From NCBI GenBank assembly GCA_028023455.1, contig JAQFVV010000510.1:372001-436000 (forward strand): DNA of 64,000 nt, written 5' to 3'. Under the pieces are notes generated by a model. The model was not told the origin of the DNA. It ran no database searches and saw only the letters and a program-made list of their open reading frames with translations. A program made the position numbers and the translations under genes. This DNA is from Epiperipatus broadwayi. Lineage: Eukaryota > Onychophora > Udeonychophora > Euonychophora > Peripatidae. Shown here in pieces: positions 1-12,600 of the stretch (within the stretch, counting starts at the first letter, position 1; the number at the start of each line of letters is the position of its first letter).

Positions 1-93
1 GATACACCAAAACACAAAAATATATAATAATATTAAATCGTGCTATCACACTTCCAATATAAAGCTGTAACAACAAATAGAAAAATAAATTAA

Positions 94-137
94 ATGGCTG
101 AGCGCTTTCAAGATGTACTTCTCATATTCATAGCCAG
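94..137 (-). ncRNA. Hammerhead-like motif, family iii, defective left-arm copy
   Basis: This is the reverse-strand partner of the 296-338 motif in the opposite foldback arm. It has the same flanks and the palindrome AGCGCT, but three bases of the descending stem II strand are missing, which weakens the hairpin. Confidence 0.35.
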
Positions 138-295
138 TTATGATTCTTTCTTTGAAATCATTATATAAATACCATATGCAAATTCTATGCAAATGATTTA
201 AATACCAAATGCAAATTCTATGCAGATGAGTCATTTGCATAAAATTTGCATATGGTATTTATTTATATAATGATTTCAAAGAAAGAATCATAACT

Positions 296-338
296 GGCTA
301 TGAATATGAGAAGTACATCTTCTTGAAAGCGCTCAGCC
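296..338 (+). ncRNA. Hammerhead-like motif, family iii (A3-U8 core), copy 1
   Basis: Stem I GGCU (296-299) pairs with AGCC (335-338). Core AUGAAUA (300-306) stands where a hammerhead has CUGANGA. After an extra U, stem II GAGAAG pairs with CUUCUU around UACAU. Then come GAA (325-327), the palindrome AGCGCU (328-333) as minimal stem III, and C334 as the cleavage-site base. The left-arm copy at 94-137 lacks three bases of stem II. Confidence 0.5.
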
Positions 339-407
339 ATTTAATTTAGTTTTCTATTTGTTGTTACAGCTTTACATTGGAAGTGTGATAGCACGATTTA
401 ATATTAT

Positions 408-2574
408 CATATTGAAGACAAACGTAAAGTATAAATCTACAGGTTATTACTTAAAAATATATAACAAAATTAATTAATTATAAATAATAATCATTTGTAA
501 ATAATTTGTTTCATGAAATTTGTTCCTGGCATTCTATTTAGAAGTTATATTTAAGTATGAATTTTTTTTTCAAGAGTTTTATTATTATTAATTTTTATTC
601 TATTGATCAGAATCATGCATTTCTAATTTGAATAATTGCATATAATATTCATTTATATATATGGCAATTAAGTTTCAAAAGATACAGTTCCTGGCATTCT
701 ATTTGTAATATCTATGTATTTATTTGTTTTTAAATGTACTGTATATCTATTTCTCGCTTGACTAAAATCATGCATTTCTAATTTAAATAAATATCCTGTT
801 GACATACAGGAAAAAGGATGTAAGTATAATCTAATCTCTAGGTCTACCTGATGATGCCCCTGTTCCTGGCTAAAATATTGTAAATTTATGAAATAATTGT
901 TTTTCTTTATGTATTGTCATAAGTGTCTAACTATTTATTCATTTTCATATTTGTGGATGACTTGATTAATAAACTTCATTAACAAATATTATTATTGACA
1001 ATAGAAGTAATTGTAATATGTATGTCCAAATAAAAAAGTGACTGGTATTCTTTACAATCTGCCTGAAGTGCTGTCTCTTAATCAATGCATGTACTGTGTA
1101 ATAATACACCAGAAAAATTGTAAGATATTAGAATGCATCATATATATAAAGGATAATAAAAATATATTATAAGGATTCTTTAAATTATTAAATTGGACAA
1201 TTTTTAATATTATTTAAAGTAGATAATTTATAATGCATTTAATAAAAGATTATTAATTTATTACACATAATTATTTTTAAAAGTAAATAATTTATTGTGT
1301 GAAACAAACGCTTTGAAAATGCTTGACAATAGTTATTTTATTTATTAAAGATTCTGTTTTAGCAATTGACAAATTGTTATATTGCAATTTAATTATTGGA
1401 AGTTAATATTTTCAAATTCAGGCAAATAACCACACCATATTGAAATTTACTTCATCCCATGAGAATATATTTAATGGCAAATGGTAAAAGTTTATCAAAT
1501 TCAGTAATATTTCTCTTGCTGTGCCCATGGCATTTCAATTTTACTTTAATATATATTTAAACTATTCAAAAGAGAAATTAATGAAGTAGTACAAATGCAA
1601 TTTAATTAATTAAAAATATATTCACAAAATCAGATTTTATCTTGCTTTAGCAAAAACTACACTTTTCATTTAAAAAATTTCCCATCTTTGTAATCTTTTA
1701 ATCACTGCTGCCTTCTTTTTGCATTTTCATATCATTCGAAAATAATTATGATATAGATTTTCCACATATTTTTATATTGCAAATTATGAATTTTTAAAAA
1801 CAATTAAGTACCAATAAGCAAAAATTTAGTCTAGTAAAATTATATATATATAAAGAAAATATAAAATTCATCAAGAGTGGTGCAATATTTATTTGTTGAG
1901 TTATAAAGTTACAAACACCCAAACAAACAAACTTTCACATTTTTTCCAGTTCAGTTTCTATATATTTTGGTGTCTTTGGCTATTTAATAATCATTGTCAT
2001 CATCATCTTTAACAACTTGTGAAAACATAAAAAAAGATAATCAAGGGATATTTTAATATTTTCTATTACTAGACACGCACGTGTACACAAAAAAAGACCC
2101 ATTACTATTTATATATTTCTGTAAACTATAATTAAAACAATGTTAAAAAATTATTGATTTGGTTTTCCAATTTATGAAAAAAAATTTTGACATTTATGGA
2201 CAGTCAAAATCACAAAGATTTATTTGCATTATAAAGCAATTTAACAGACCTTTCATTTTTATTATTTCTAATTAATGAATAAATTTATTAATCATTATTT
2301 TAAGTTATTCCAGTGAATTTACTTAATACTAGAATAGATTAAGTATTTTGTATTATCTTTTGCTCATAATCATCAGGGTCCTTATGATCACAAGCTAGTT
2401 TCAAACTAACAGCATATAGATATGTACATGGACATCTACATAATTAAGATCAACTTTCAAAGTCCATTCATTTTCTTTATATAATTCATGATGATAATAA
2501 CGAGTTTTATTGATGGTAATATACTTACGATACTCAAAAGTATTGATCATTATAATGATCAACATTGATATAAT
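408..2574. other. Gene-free AT-rich intron, POLR3D side
   Basis: No coding exon or intact element recognised. Contains repeated short segments reading GTTCCTGGC near 523, 690 and 862, and a piece near 1940-2010 that recurs at 28645-28710. A decayed hammerhead-like fold lies at 845-884. Confidence 0.5.
845..884 (+). ncRNA. Decayed hammerhead-like fold
   Basis: CUGAUGA (848-854), then U, GCC with a loop and GGC, U, then AAA where GAA is required, AUAU, U, and GUA that could pair with UAC before the core. Only three stem I pairs remain and G12 is replaced, so any ribozyme here would be dead. Confidence 0.2.
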
Positions 2575-2823
2575 CAGGCAAAAACTCACTATATATATTG
2601 CCACACACAGCAAGCTAGAGTAATCAATGGATCTTAAGATCTAGATGCAGTGCTCTCAGATCCAAGGCTCCTCACTGACGAAGGCCATAAGCAAGAAACT
2701 AGTCTGGGGACATTGGATGAGTAGGCACTAGACGAGGATTTTATGCACAAACCTTCTGGCATCCATTGATTACTCTAGCTTGCTGTGTGTGGCAATATAT
2801 ATATATAATGAGTTTTTGCCTGT
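2575..2823. repeat. Foldback element carrying a family ii hammerhead-like motif
   Basis: Left arm 2575-2632 and right arm 2761-2823 are inverted (caggcaaaaactcac and the run ccacacacagcaagc and their complements). The spacer contains a hammerhead-like core. The same arms occur at 28327, 28785 and 28993, so this is a dispersed family. Confidence 0.8.
2662..2716 (+). ncRNA. Hammerhead-like motif, family ii, copy A
   Basis: Stem I CCUCA (2670-2674) pairs with UGGGG (2705-2709), and an outer CCAA pairs with UUGG. The core CUGACGA is at 2675-2681, GAA at 2695-2697, the palindrome ACUAGU at 2698-2703 and C2704 as the cleavage base. The descending side of stem II carries a change (GCA instead of GCC) compared with the copy at 28907. 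Confidence 0.5.
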
Positions 2824-2829
2824 TTTAAC

Positions 2830-3528
2830 AACAGTTATACACAAACATAAGAGGAGGTGGTCATGTGATGTTTATTGATATAATCCCAACACTAGATATA
2901 TTTTGGTGTATAGTTATTTCAGCATTTGTGTTATGTGATTGCAGCATAATTATAGATACTTAATCTTTTCTAATATTGTGCTTTATGATAATGATTAACA
3001 TAATATTTTATAATATGTCTCATTTAAATCCAGTTGATAATGACATGTTGATGCTTTGCTGTCGCTATTTTTATTCAGTTAAAAAAATAACTTCAGCTCT
3101 TGTTTATATTTACACATACATTTTTATGACATTATTACATTATACATATATATCCTACCTACTTACAAGTGTAAAACACTTTCATCACTGTTTATGTTAG
3201 ATTAAAAGCTCAACATATTTAAATACTTTAAGAAAATCTATAAATGGAACAATTCCAAAATTAATATTAATTGTAAGAATGTGTTAAAACATACAATTTT
3301 ATTTTTTTAACTTGTAATATGCAAATTATTTATAAAAATATATTAATTGCATTTTTTAATTAAAAATTATTTGAAATATATATGTTTACAATCATTTGCA
3401 AAAAAATTTCTAGTGTTAATTCAATTATCAAAACCACACTGCAATATATGTATATCAAAAGATAGTAATAACGGTCCCAAACAAACTATTTACATTTAAA
3501 TTTAAGATTAGAAAAGGAGGATTCTTAC
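2830..3528. other. Intron of POLR3D, nothing further recognised
   Basis: AT-rich sequence between the foldback and exon 4. The first 50 bases (to about 2880) match the flank of the related repeats at 28.3, 28.8 and 36.1 kb. Confidence 0.5.
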
Positions 3529-3650
3529 ATCTGATTCCAGAAGCTGTTTGACTTTTTGTTCATCAATTTCTAAAGGCAGATCTGTCTTATCATTGCCTTT
3601 TGAAATGTGTCTATTGTCATAAGATCTTGTTGAAAAACTACCTACAGAAC
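3529..3650 (-). CDS. POLR3D: POLR3D coding exon 4
   Basis: 122 bases between acceptor TTGTAG and donor GAT/GTAAGA. It completes a Gly codon and then encodes 40 residues ending DEQKVKQLLESD, equivalent to the acidic helix after the SIFEQGPAE motif. The intron separating it from exon 3 is only 107 bp, in contrast to the kilobase introns upstream. The following intron runs to the left edge, at least 3.5 kb, with no further exon recognised. Confidence 0.85.
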
Positions 3651-6600
3651 CTACAACAATTTATACATTATATAAACAAGACAATTTATTTAGCAAATAT
3701 AATTCTCGTATAAAATCCAAATTCATTTACTATGTAAAATAATAATAAGTTTCTCACCTCGTGAATTAATTCTTTCTGCTGGACCCTGCTCAAAAATAGA
3801 TACTGATTGAATGTATTCGTTATGACCATGCCCTCTTCCTCTTCCACGTTCATGTCCTTTTCCTGAATGACTTCGATCTAACTTTTTATCTTTTATTTTT
3901 GTTTTATTTTCTGGCTCAATCCTTAAAATATCAAATAATATTAAAATGATCTACTAAAATTAAATAATATTTTTGTTAAATAATGTACTTAAACAAATTT
4001 AATTACAATGAAACTAAATAATATTTAATATTTGGGATAATTTGCTCATAAATCATTCTTTTTATATCAAATAAATCAGAGTAAGTGAATTATTATTTTT
4101 AAAAAAATATTTTGTTAAAAAATATTTTTTACTTTATTTTAGAATATAATTATTTTTTTATGTATCACTGTATAAGCCATGACAATAATTCATCACACAA
4201 TAGTAGGAAATTGCAAGCTAAATCATTTTACTTATTTACATCATTCACTAATCTATAAAAAAAAATGTTGCTAATATGCTAGTGTACTTTAGCTATCACT
4301 TTCCTGACCAAGATTTAAATCTCACTCAAGTAAATTTAAAAACTTTTTCAGGTCCCAATTAAACTTACAATTTTTATTCCAGGCAGCTAGTCCGCTGATG
4401 ATCTAGCTGTTATATTTTGATCAGTATATGGAAATCTATCTATTTATATTTAGCCAGATGGAAAACAATTCCAATGCTCACCATCTTGCAACTAACAAAC
4501 CTGGACAATAGTCTTTTTTATTTTTGTTCTACAGTACCAGATGGAAAGACCATTGTCCTAGAGACTATTTAAATATTATTTTACCTTTACTTATATATAT
4601 ATTTAATGTTTTCACGGTTATATGATGTAGATAAAAGATTTTTTGGGTAAAACCGTGTATTATTTTCTATTATATACCGATATTTTGACGAACTAGCATT
4701 CGCCATTGTCAAGGTAAACTCTTGAAAGAATATTTGTTAGATCTCGAACTATAACGTGACTGAGTGCGAGATGAAGCATGAGATTCGTTTGAAATAGTTT
4801 AGTATTCAGAAAATGAGGTTTATCAAAATGTATATTTCTCTTAATTTTAACACCCATCAATTTAAAATCAATATTTGAAGACATAGATAAAATAAGAGGT
4901 TTCCATATGGCTGGAATACGTTGTGCTTCATCAGCCCTATTTAAACCAGTAGGTCTCTAATATTTCAATTGACTCTTTCATGGTTCTCAAATCATATCTC
5001 TCCAAATTAACAAGCATTTTTGCATTGTCAAAGTCAGGTTTGTGACTCATTTCCCAAAAAATTTTCTTTCAAGAGTTTACCTTGACAATGCAGATGCTAG
5101 TTCGTCAAAATATCGGTATATAATAGAAAATAATACACGGTTTTACCCAAAAAATCTTTTATCTATAAATATATAAAAACATAATATAAAAGTATCACAT
5201 TAAATTATTGTGAAATAAAAGATATGCATTTTTACTTACTTACATAAATCATTAATTTAGTATTTTTTTAATTTCACTTTCTTAATTTAATATTTAATAA
5301 ACTTTATTTAATATAGATACAAAAATAAGCTATGGAAGAAAAGTATGTCTAATGAATCTTTCTCTATTGAGTTCAAATGATTTAAAAAAAAAAAAAAATT
5401 ATTTCATGTCAAAACGGTTCCCAAGTCAATTCGTGAAAAGAAATTAAATTTCAAGTCTAGTAAAGTACTTTTACACTGTTTGAACAGTTATCATTTCTAT
5501 ATTAAGTGAGTTAAAATAGATTTTAAAAAAACTGCACTAAATCTTGAATTAATTTTAAAAAGAACGGCTGTCATAGAATCATCTTCCTCTAACTATTTGT
5601 CCATCTCACGAAACTGGACTCTCACTTATGTTCCTATTAATGATATCAACTTGCCTATAAAATCATCTTTTGAATATATTCTTACCAAAAAATGCTAAAT
5701 TTGGATGATGAAAATATAAAATATTAAAAAAATCATTTAGGAGTCTGAAACTGATGTTTGTTTTTTTTAATTTTATGAACATATACATATATAAAAATTT
5801 AATAAATTTATATTAATGATATTACACATATAAACTTCATAATATATATTTTTATAGTAGCATACTTTGGGATAAAGCAGATGTAATCATATTCAGCTGA
5901 AACATTTATTATAAATGTTTATCTGAAGATGGCTATACTTACAATAACTGAAAGTATACTTGTATAAAATGTATTATGAAATTTATTTATATAATATCAT
6001 TAAGATAAATTTATTACCTATACCATAACTGATAAAAAAAATAAGTTTCTATGAAAATAATTACAAAAACTATTTTTAGTACCAAACTTTGGCAAACTGT
6101 CGTCAATCAATATATTAAAAATATTTAACCTTAAAAATATTGTAAGTTTATTTTTTTTATTGATTTCTATTCCTTCCATCTTACTTAATCATATATATAT
6201 ATATTTTAATAAATAAAAAAATATATTTTTAAATATTTAACTTTAATAATATTAATTTTATGGAAAACACAATTATTATTAAATCTTAAATAATACAATA
6301 CTTGATTAACTTGCTGACTGAATTGTATGGGGAGATTAAACAAAGTATTTAAATCTAAATTAGTAAAAGTAATGATAGTCATAATTAAAAACTAAGATAA
6401 TTTACCTTTACATTTTATGTGATCACTTTTCACAAAAGCAATTGTAGGTAGAATAAGCACATTACTATTTTTATTCAATATAAAAAAATACTATCCAAAA
6501 TCCCTAGACAAATAATTTAAACAATCTATAGTCCTTTCAGTTAAGATATATAACACTGTTTGGACTTAAGGGGAGATTCTTAAACACCTATGTACCTTAA

Positions 6601-9600
6601 TAACACATCAACAAGCAACGATACATCTCCATGAATAACTATATATATATTAAAGGTAAAGACAAAACCATAGCTCAATATTCAAATAAATATGACAGTT
6701 ATATCAGATTTCCCCCCACCACTATCAGTTGTAGAGGCTGTGACTTATACAATTATTTTTTTGGCATTATTATTTCTACTATCAGCAGGTTAATACCAAA
6801 CAAATTAACCTGAAATTTTTGTTCTCTAATTACGTATAACTAGATATCCAATTTATGACCAACAATTAGATAGATAGCCACAATACTATGAGCTAGCTAG
6901 CTATCAGGAGGAGAGGGATTCCTAAGGCTAGTTAAGATCTAAAAAAAGATTTCAACTTTTATTTGGCTTGGACTAGAATCAGAAGCCCAGGGAATCTTTT
7001 AACTATGGCAAATTTTGCAACATTTGATACAGGGCAAAATAATTTTCATTATCATTTTCTATTAAATGCCCATTAATGATGACAGTTGTCAATCCTATTT
7101 AATTCATGGATCACAATATATTCTATATATGACATACAGATATTAAACGACTAATTGCAATTCTTAAAAAAAATGTATTTCATCATTGCTACCCCCCCCC
7201 TCCAACCCAGAATCGTTCTCTGGTGAAAAGGCCCATTATAGCATGTTTCTGTAGTTAGATACCTCTTGCGGGAACTCTTTTAGTTGTGGTAATAAATTTT
7301 TTTAAATGCATCTTGCTTATTCTTTAATTTCTGTGATGGCTGACATATTAGAATAATGTAAAATTCTATTTTCTAATAGGGAGAATGGCGAAGAAAAAGT
7401 TGTAATACTTAAAACAGCCTTACAAGCAAGCTGTTCTGAGAAAAATACAAATTTATGAGTGATTTAAGAAAAGAATTTAAATTTAATGACCAAAAAGGCA
7501 TAGTAAGTGAAGTCTAATGTCAAGATGATGGTGATTTATTTTTTTGCTGCAAGTGGCATTGTTCACTCAGAATTTGTTCATAACAATCACTCATTTTAGA
7601 TATTTTATCTGCAAGTTCGGAAAAATTTGTGAGATGTGGTGAAATAAAAACGTCCCGATTGTGGAAAAAAGGGGAATGCAAATTCATCATGACAATGTCC
7701 AGCACACGAAACCTTAAGTGTGGAATAAGTTTAAATCAAAAACAGCATGACTTAGCTTATCTATCTGCCATATTTATCTGACCTTACTATGTGTGATTTC
7801 TATTTCATGAATGAAAATTTGCCTCTAAAGAAGATTTGGAAGTGGTGAAGAAAAAAATGACAGAGGCATTAAAAGGCATCACTTTGCAAGAGTTTCAGTA
7901 TTACTTTGAAAAGAGAAAGTACTTTGAAGGAGATTCAATTTGTAAAATCTAAAAATAAATACACAATTTTTTATTACAAAATTCAGAGTTTTTTTTTTTT
8001 TTTGAGTACCAAACTCCTCCCCGTACCACTACTAACTTCAAATAATCCGAAAAGCCTTCACTGTGAGGATATTAAAGTTCTTTTAAAATGAAAAAACTTT
8101 TGACCAAAAGCTTTCCTTTCTCAACACCAAAACAAATAGTAGTCTCACCCCTTTTTTACTTACAAATGCTAAGATCACATGTAATAAATGTGAGAACTTT
8201 TATTTATTGTTTTATATTAATTTAAACAAATAAACAAAAAAACGATTACATTCTTTTTTCTCTTTTTTTTTTTTAAAAAAAGACTATTTATTGTGGTTTA
8301 AAAAAAAAAAAAGGTCAGACAAACTTTATTTCTAAAAGATATCTGCATCAATACAATGAAGTCTGTTATAATCCTATTAAAGAAAGGAGAAATGGCAATA
8401 AAGTATATTTAAATCATTGTTGGATTTATTTAAAATAATTTTTTTTTGTCAGCCCATGATGCTTGAAATAAAAGGTTTAAATTAGTCGTGCATCAGTTTT
8501 TATCAAAGTAAAAATTATATATAAATCACTACATTAAAATGCAATAGGAATAAAGAAAAGTAGTAAAAACATAAAAGCTTCCCAGTAGAATACTTTAAAA
8601 AAATACTTGAGCCTAAATTACAGGAATAGCAGTCGTGAAATCAAATTTGCTTTAAAAAGTATTTCAGCAGTCACTACATATTTTGAAAATTTTAAGTCCT
8701 ATGGATACTTATAATATGATGCTAACTGGAAAAGAAGAATTCCAAAAACTATTGAACTACTTCCAAGAAGGAAAGTTTTCTATTTTCAAATTAGAACTTA
8801 CAAATCGGTTTCAAGTATTAGTGGACTTTGAACATGATTCAGATTTGAATGATATTAATATGAAAATAAAAAATATTTATTCAACATACTACAATTTTTG
8901 GAAGCATATTCTTTCTAGAATGATAAAAAATGAATGAATTCTTTCTTCAAAAAGAGAAATTTCATTTTTTGCTTATTTCCATTTAGCAGTGCATTTCAAA
9001 TATTATTATCGTGTTTCCCCGAAAATAAAATCTAACCAGATAATAAATCTAGCATGATTGTTCAGGATGTTGATAATATAAGCCCTACACCAAATATAAG
9101 ACCTAGTTAGGATTGTCAGCCTGATGGATACATATCATTCATCCATTGAAACATATGACAAATATACAGAATTATAAAGTAATGAATATGATGTTCAAAA
9201 CATCTATATACATACATTATAACTATAAGGAACTTGAACTCAGACTTTCAAGCTCTTTACAGTTAAGCACTCTATCTTATACAACTGATATACATGACCA
9301 AATATGTGTGAAAATATAAATGATTTCCAATATAAGTATTGCGTGCTGAACCAGCATTCATCAATTAGTCCAGATCACCATCTTCCATATATATATACAA
9401 TCAGTACTAAGTTTATATTAAGATAGCAAATTTTCAAACTTTAATCATTAGCTTCAATCTTCACCCACCAACTCTTCGGTCAATCATATCACTGAAAATC
9501 CCATATGGATGACTGAAGATTTGGAGGGTGGATAAGATTGAAGTTGGACCAAATTTGAAGATTTGCTATCTTAATATGAACTGAGCACTGACTGTATATA

Positions 9601-12600
9601 TGTGTGGGAGATGGTGATCTGGACCAACTGATGAGTGCTGGTTTAGCACAAAATATGTATATTGGAGACCATTTACCTTTTTCACATGTGTATGTGATCA
9701 TGTGTATCAGTTCTATAAGATGGAATGCACAGTTATAGGGCGCTTGAAAGTCTGAGTTCAAGTACTTTATAATTACATTTATTTTAATATAGACAATATA
9801 CTTATATTTGAATAAAATACTAGTTTTCTACTTCACCTTTGATTAGTAAGTAATTTAGATTGCGCTTTATGCAAAAAAGTGAAGCTTGTCTCAATCTTAT
9901 AAAAGTTAAAAATAGGCTATGATTATGGAGACTCAAGGTCTCTGAAAGCGCTAAGCCATATAACTTTTTATAAGACTGAGACAAGCTTCACTTTTTTTGC
10001 ATAAAGTGCAATCTAAATTACTTATATTTGAATATTACATATTCAGCCTGTATTCTGCCCATTCTGTGTAATTAAATAGACATATTAAGGTCCTATATGT
10101 GAGGGTCAAAGTGACTTACAGCCAACATGGCTATGGCAATAATACTGGCATCAACAAGGACTTTTAATGTTCTATCATCGGATTTTCAATGATATGGATG
10201 GCTGAAGAGTTGTTGAAGCTTGTCCATTAAAGTTTAATATTTTCGATCTTAATATAAACTGAGCAATAATTGTACATATGTGTGGGAGATGGTGATCTGG
10301 ACCACTTGATGAATACTGGTTCAACACAAAATACATTTATTGAAGATCATTTATCTTTTTCACATGTATGTGGTCATGTGCATCAGTTGTATAGGATGGA
10401 GTGCATAGCTGTAAGGAACTTGAAAGCCTGAGTTCAAGTCCCTTATAATTACAATAAATTTAGTATAGACAATATACTTATATATTTAAGAAAAGAAAAA
10501 AACATTTTGACTAAAAGTAATAAATGTGTAAATAAATATAAATGTAGATTTTTGTACTTGAATAAATATTAGTCAAAATTATTTTGCAGGCAGACTCATA
10601 ACTAATCATTTTAATAAACTTGTGAACACAATTTTTCTTTTCATTTATCAATGCGCCTTCATTCAGTCTGATATAAAAATTCCTTTTTCATCCGACATCA
10701 AACAATATATATTGTAAATATATCAATATTGATATCGGAAAAGGTTGAAACTTATTAGCGGGTGATCTTAGTTCATATATTAATCAAGCTAGCTTAACAT
10801 TTCATATATTATTTTAAACTAAATATTACTAATTTCAATAACATGAATAACCTTTAATATTCTCATATATAATGAGAATGTTCTGTGATATGATTATACT
10901 CATAAACGTGATATATTCAAGCAATAGTAAGTTATTTATGTGTCATTGAAATCGATAATATTAAATAAACGTACTTGTATACATACATTTTTGTAATTGA
11001 ATAACTATATATTTTTGTACATGAAAAAAATAAGACATTCCCTGAAAATAAGCCCTAAGTTGTCTTTTGGAGTAAAAATTAATATAAGACCAAGTATTAT
11101 TTTTAGGAAAACAGGATAGTACTTTTAGAAAAATGGTATAACTCCGCAAGTTTCAAAATCAAATGTTCTAAAACAGACTATTCCCAAGTTATTATTTTAC
11201 TTATAGATAGCACTTTTTGAAAAATTTCCGGTCATCTTTATTTTTTTTATATTTAAAAGTGGAATATGATTTATCCTATCAAAAAAAAAAAATCCTGATA
11301 TATCCATCAATCACAACCTTTCATTCTTTAGCTAATTAGATAAGCAACATTTGAAATTTGATCTTTTTGTTAAAATAAAATAATGAGATATTTTTTTTGT
11401 AATAATCTTTTGAAATATAAAAAATATATTTTTCTTGGATTAAAAAATAAATCAGAATTTATATAATTCTTTAGCTTTTTCACACACACAATCAAAAGAT
11501 ATCCATACAATTAAGTAACAAAGATCAAGAAATGAAAGCTGTATTAGGAAATTAAAGGAAATAATTATCAGTTTTTATTTATTCAAGTATTATACATGCA
11601 TATAGCTTTTAGACATTTTTTTTTTTTTTCTGATTTAATAAAATTAAAAATTTACAATATATAACATTCTTTCTCAATTCTATTTATTGCTAAATTAATA
11701 ATATTTTTGTACATAAAATCAAATGAAACTTACTCAATTTCTTTAACTCTTTCTCTCCGAATTGGAATATTTGGTGTAAATGTTTTTTTTGGAACTCCTC
11801 CTAATGTCAAATCACGAGGTGCTCTTATGGAAGGCAGCCTAAAGCATTAATAAAATGTTAAAATTGTTTATGAATACTTTGCATTAACTATTAACTGTAC
11901 AAAAAAATATGAACATACTATGTGTATACTTTTTTTAGAAATGCATCTTAGGAGATATTAGTATTTGTTTCCTTCAGTGTCAGTAAATGTATGCCTAGTT
12001 ACAGATACTGAGGGAAAAAATGTCAATATCACTAAGATGTTATTTCTAATAAGTTCTCAGTTAAATCACATCTCCACATGGATACCAAAATGCCACATAC
12101 ATATTTATTGGTGTACATTATATAAACTTATTCTACAAATATTATTAGTTTGCAAGCACTTATTCACAATTTATATTGTACCCCCATCTCACTTTATACA
12201 CATTAAATTTTAATAAATCAAGAAAATGTTCATATACATATATAAAAACAAAAAATACAAGACAAATATTTTCAAAGTGATATAAATCTATAACATTTTT
12301 AAGTAATTAATATAAAATATGATTAAATTACAACAATTATATATATTTCTTCTAACAATATAAAAATTATATCAAATAAACAAAAATTATATAAATACAT
12401 AAACAGGCTTTAATCTGTAATGAATGCGCCTTAAATGTTCTAATAATCAAGCAATATTATTTTGCCGATAGAGGGACCTCACAAACCACGACACAAGATA
12501 GCGACTTTTATAAAGATAAGAGCAGCTTATCTTTAACCTAAATTTCTACTTATATAGGCCAATCTGAAGAATCCTGATTTGGGAGTGTGAAGTTGTTGTT

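Larger units (their letters stand above)
27..407. repeat. Foldback element with arms of about 170 bp
   Basis: Left arm 27-195 and right arm 231-407 are near-perfect reverse complements. They are separated by 35 bases containing a further partial copy of the inner motif. Each arm contains a family iii hammerhead-like motif (94-137 minus, 296-338 plus). No reading frame is preserved. It is probably a non-autonomous element related to the Penelope-like element at 24.2 kb, because the shared motif is also there. Confidence 0.8.

Noticed and set aside
2350-2400. Minus-strand CUGAUGAUUAUGAGCAAAAG as ribozyme
   Set aside because: No stem II and no GAA; only the first seven bases match.
2401-2613. 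Minus-strand open frame of 70 codons near the expected next POLR3D exon
   Set aside because: Overlaps the foldback arm, lacks RPC4-like residues and has no suitable splice sites.
4380-4420. CUGAUGA inside a hairpin CAGCTAG / CTAGCTG
   Set aside because: No GAA segment or stem III follows, so it is a plain hairpin and not a hammerhead.
4905-4940. GGCUGAUGAAGCAC right after the Penelope stop codon as a hammerhead
   Set aside because: The rest of the fold needs long unpaired stretches; only the 5' core is recognisable.
7520-7705. Minus-strand 61-codon frame
   Set aside because: Antisense shadow of the mariner transposase remnant on the plus strand.
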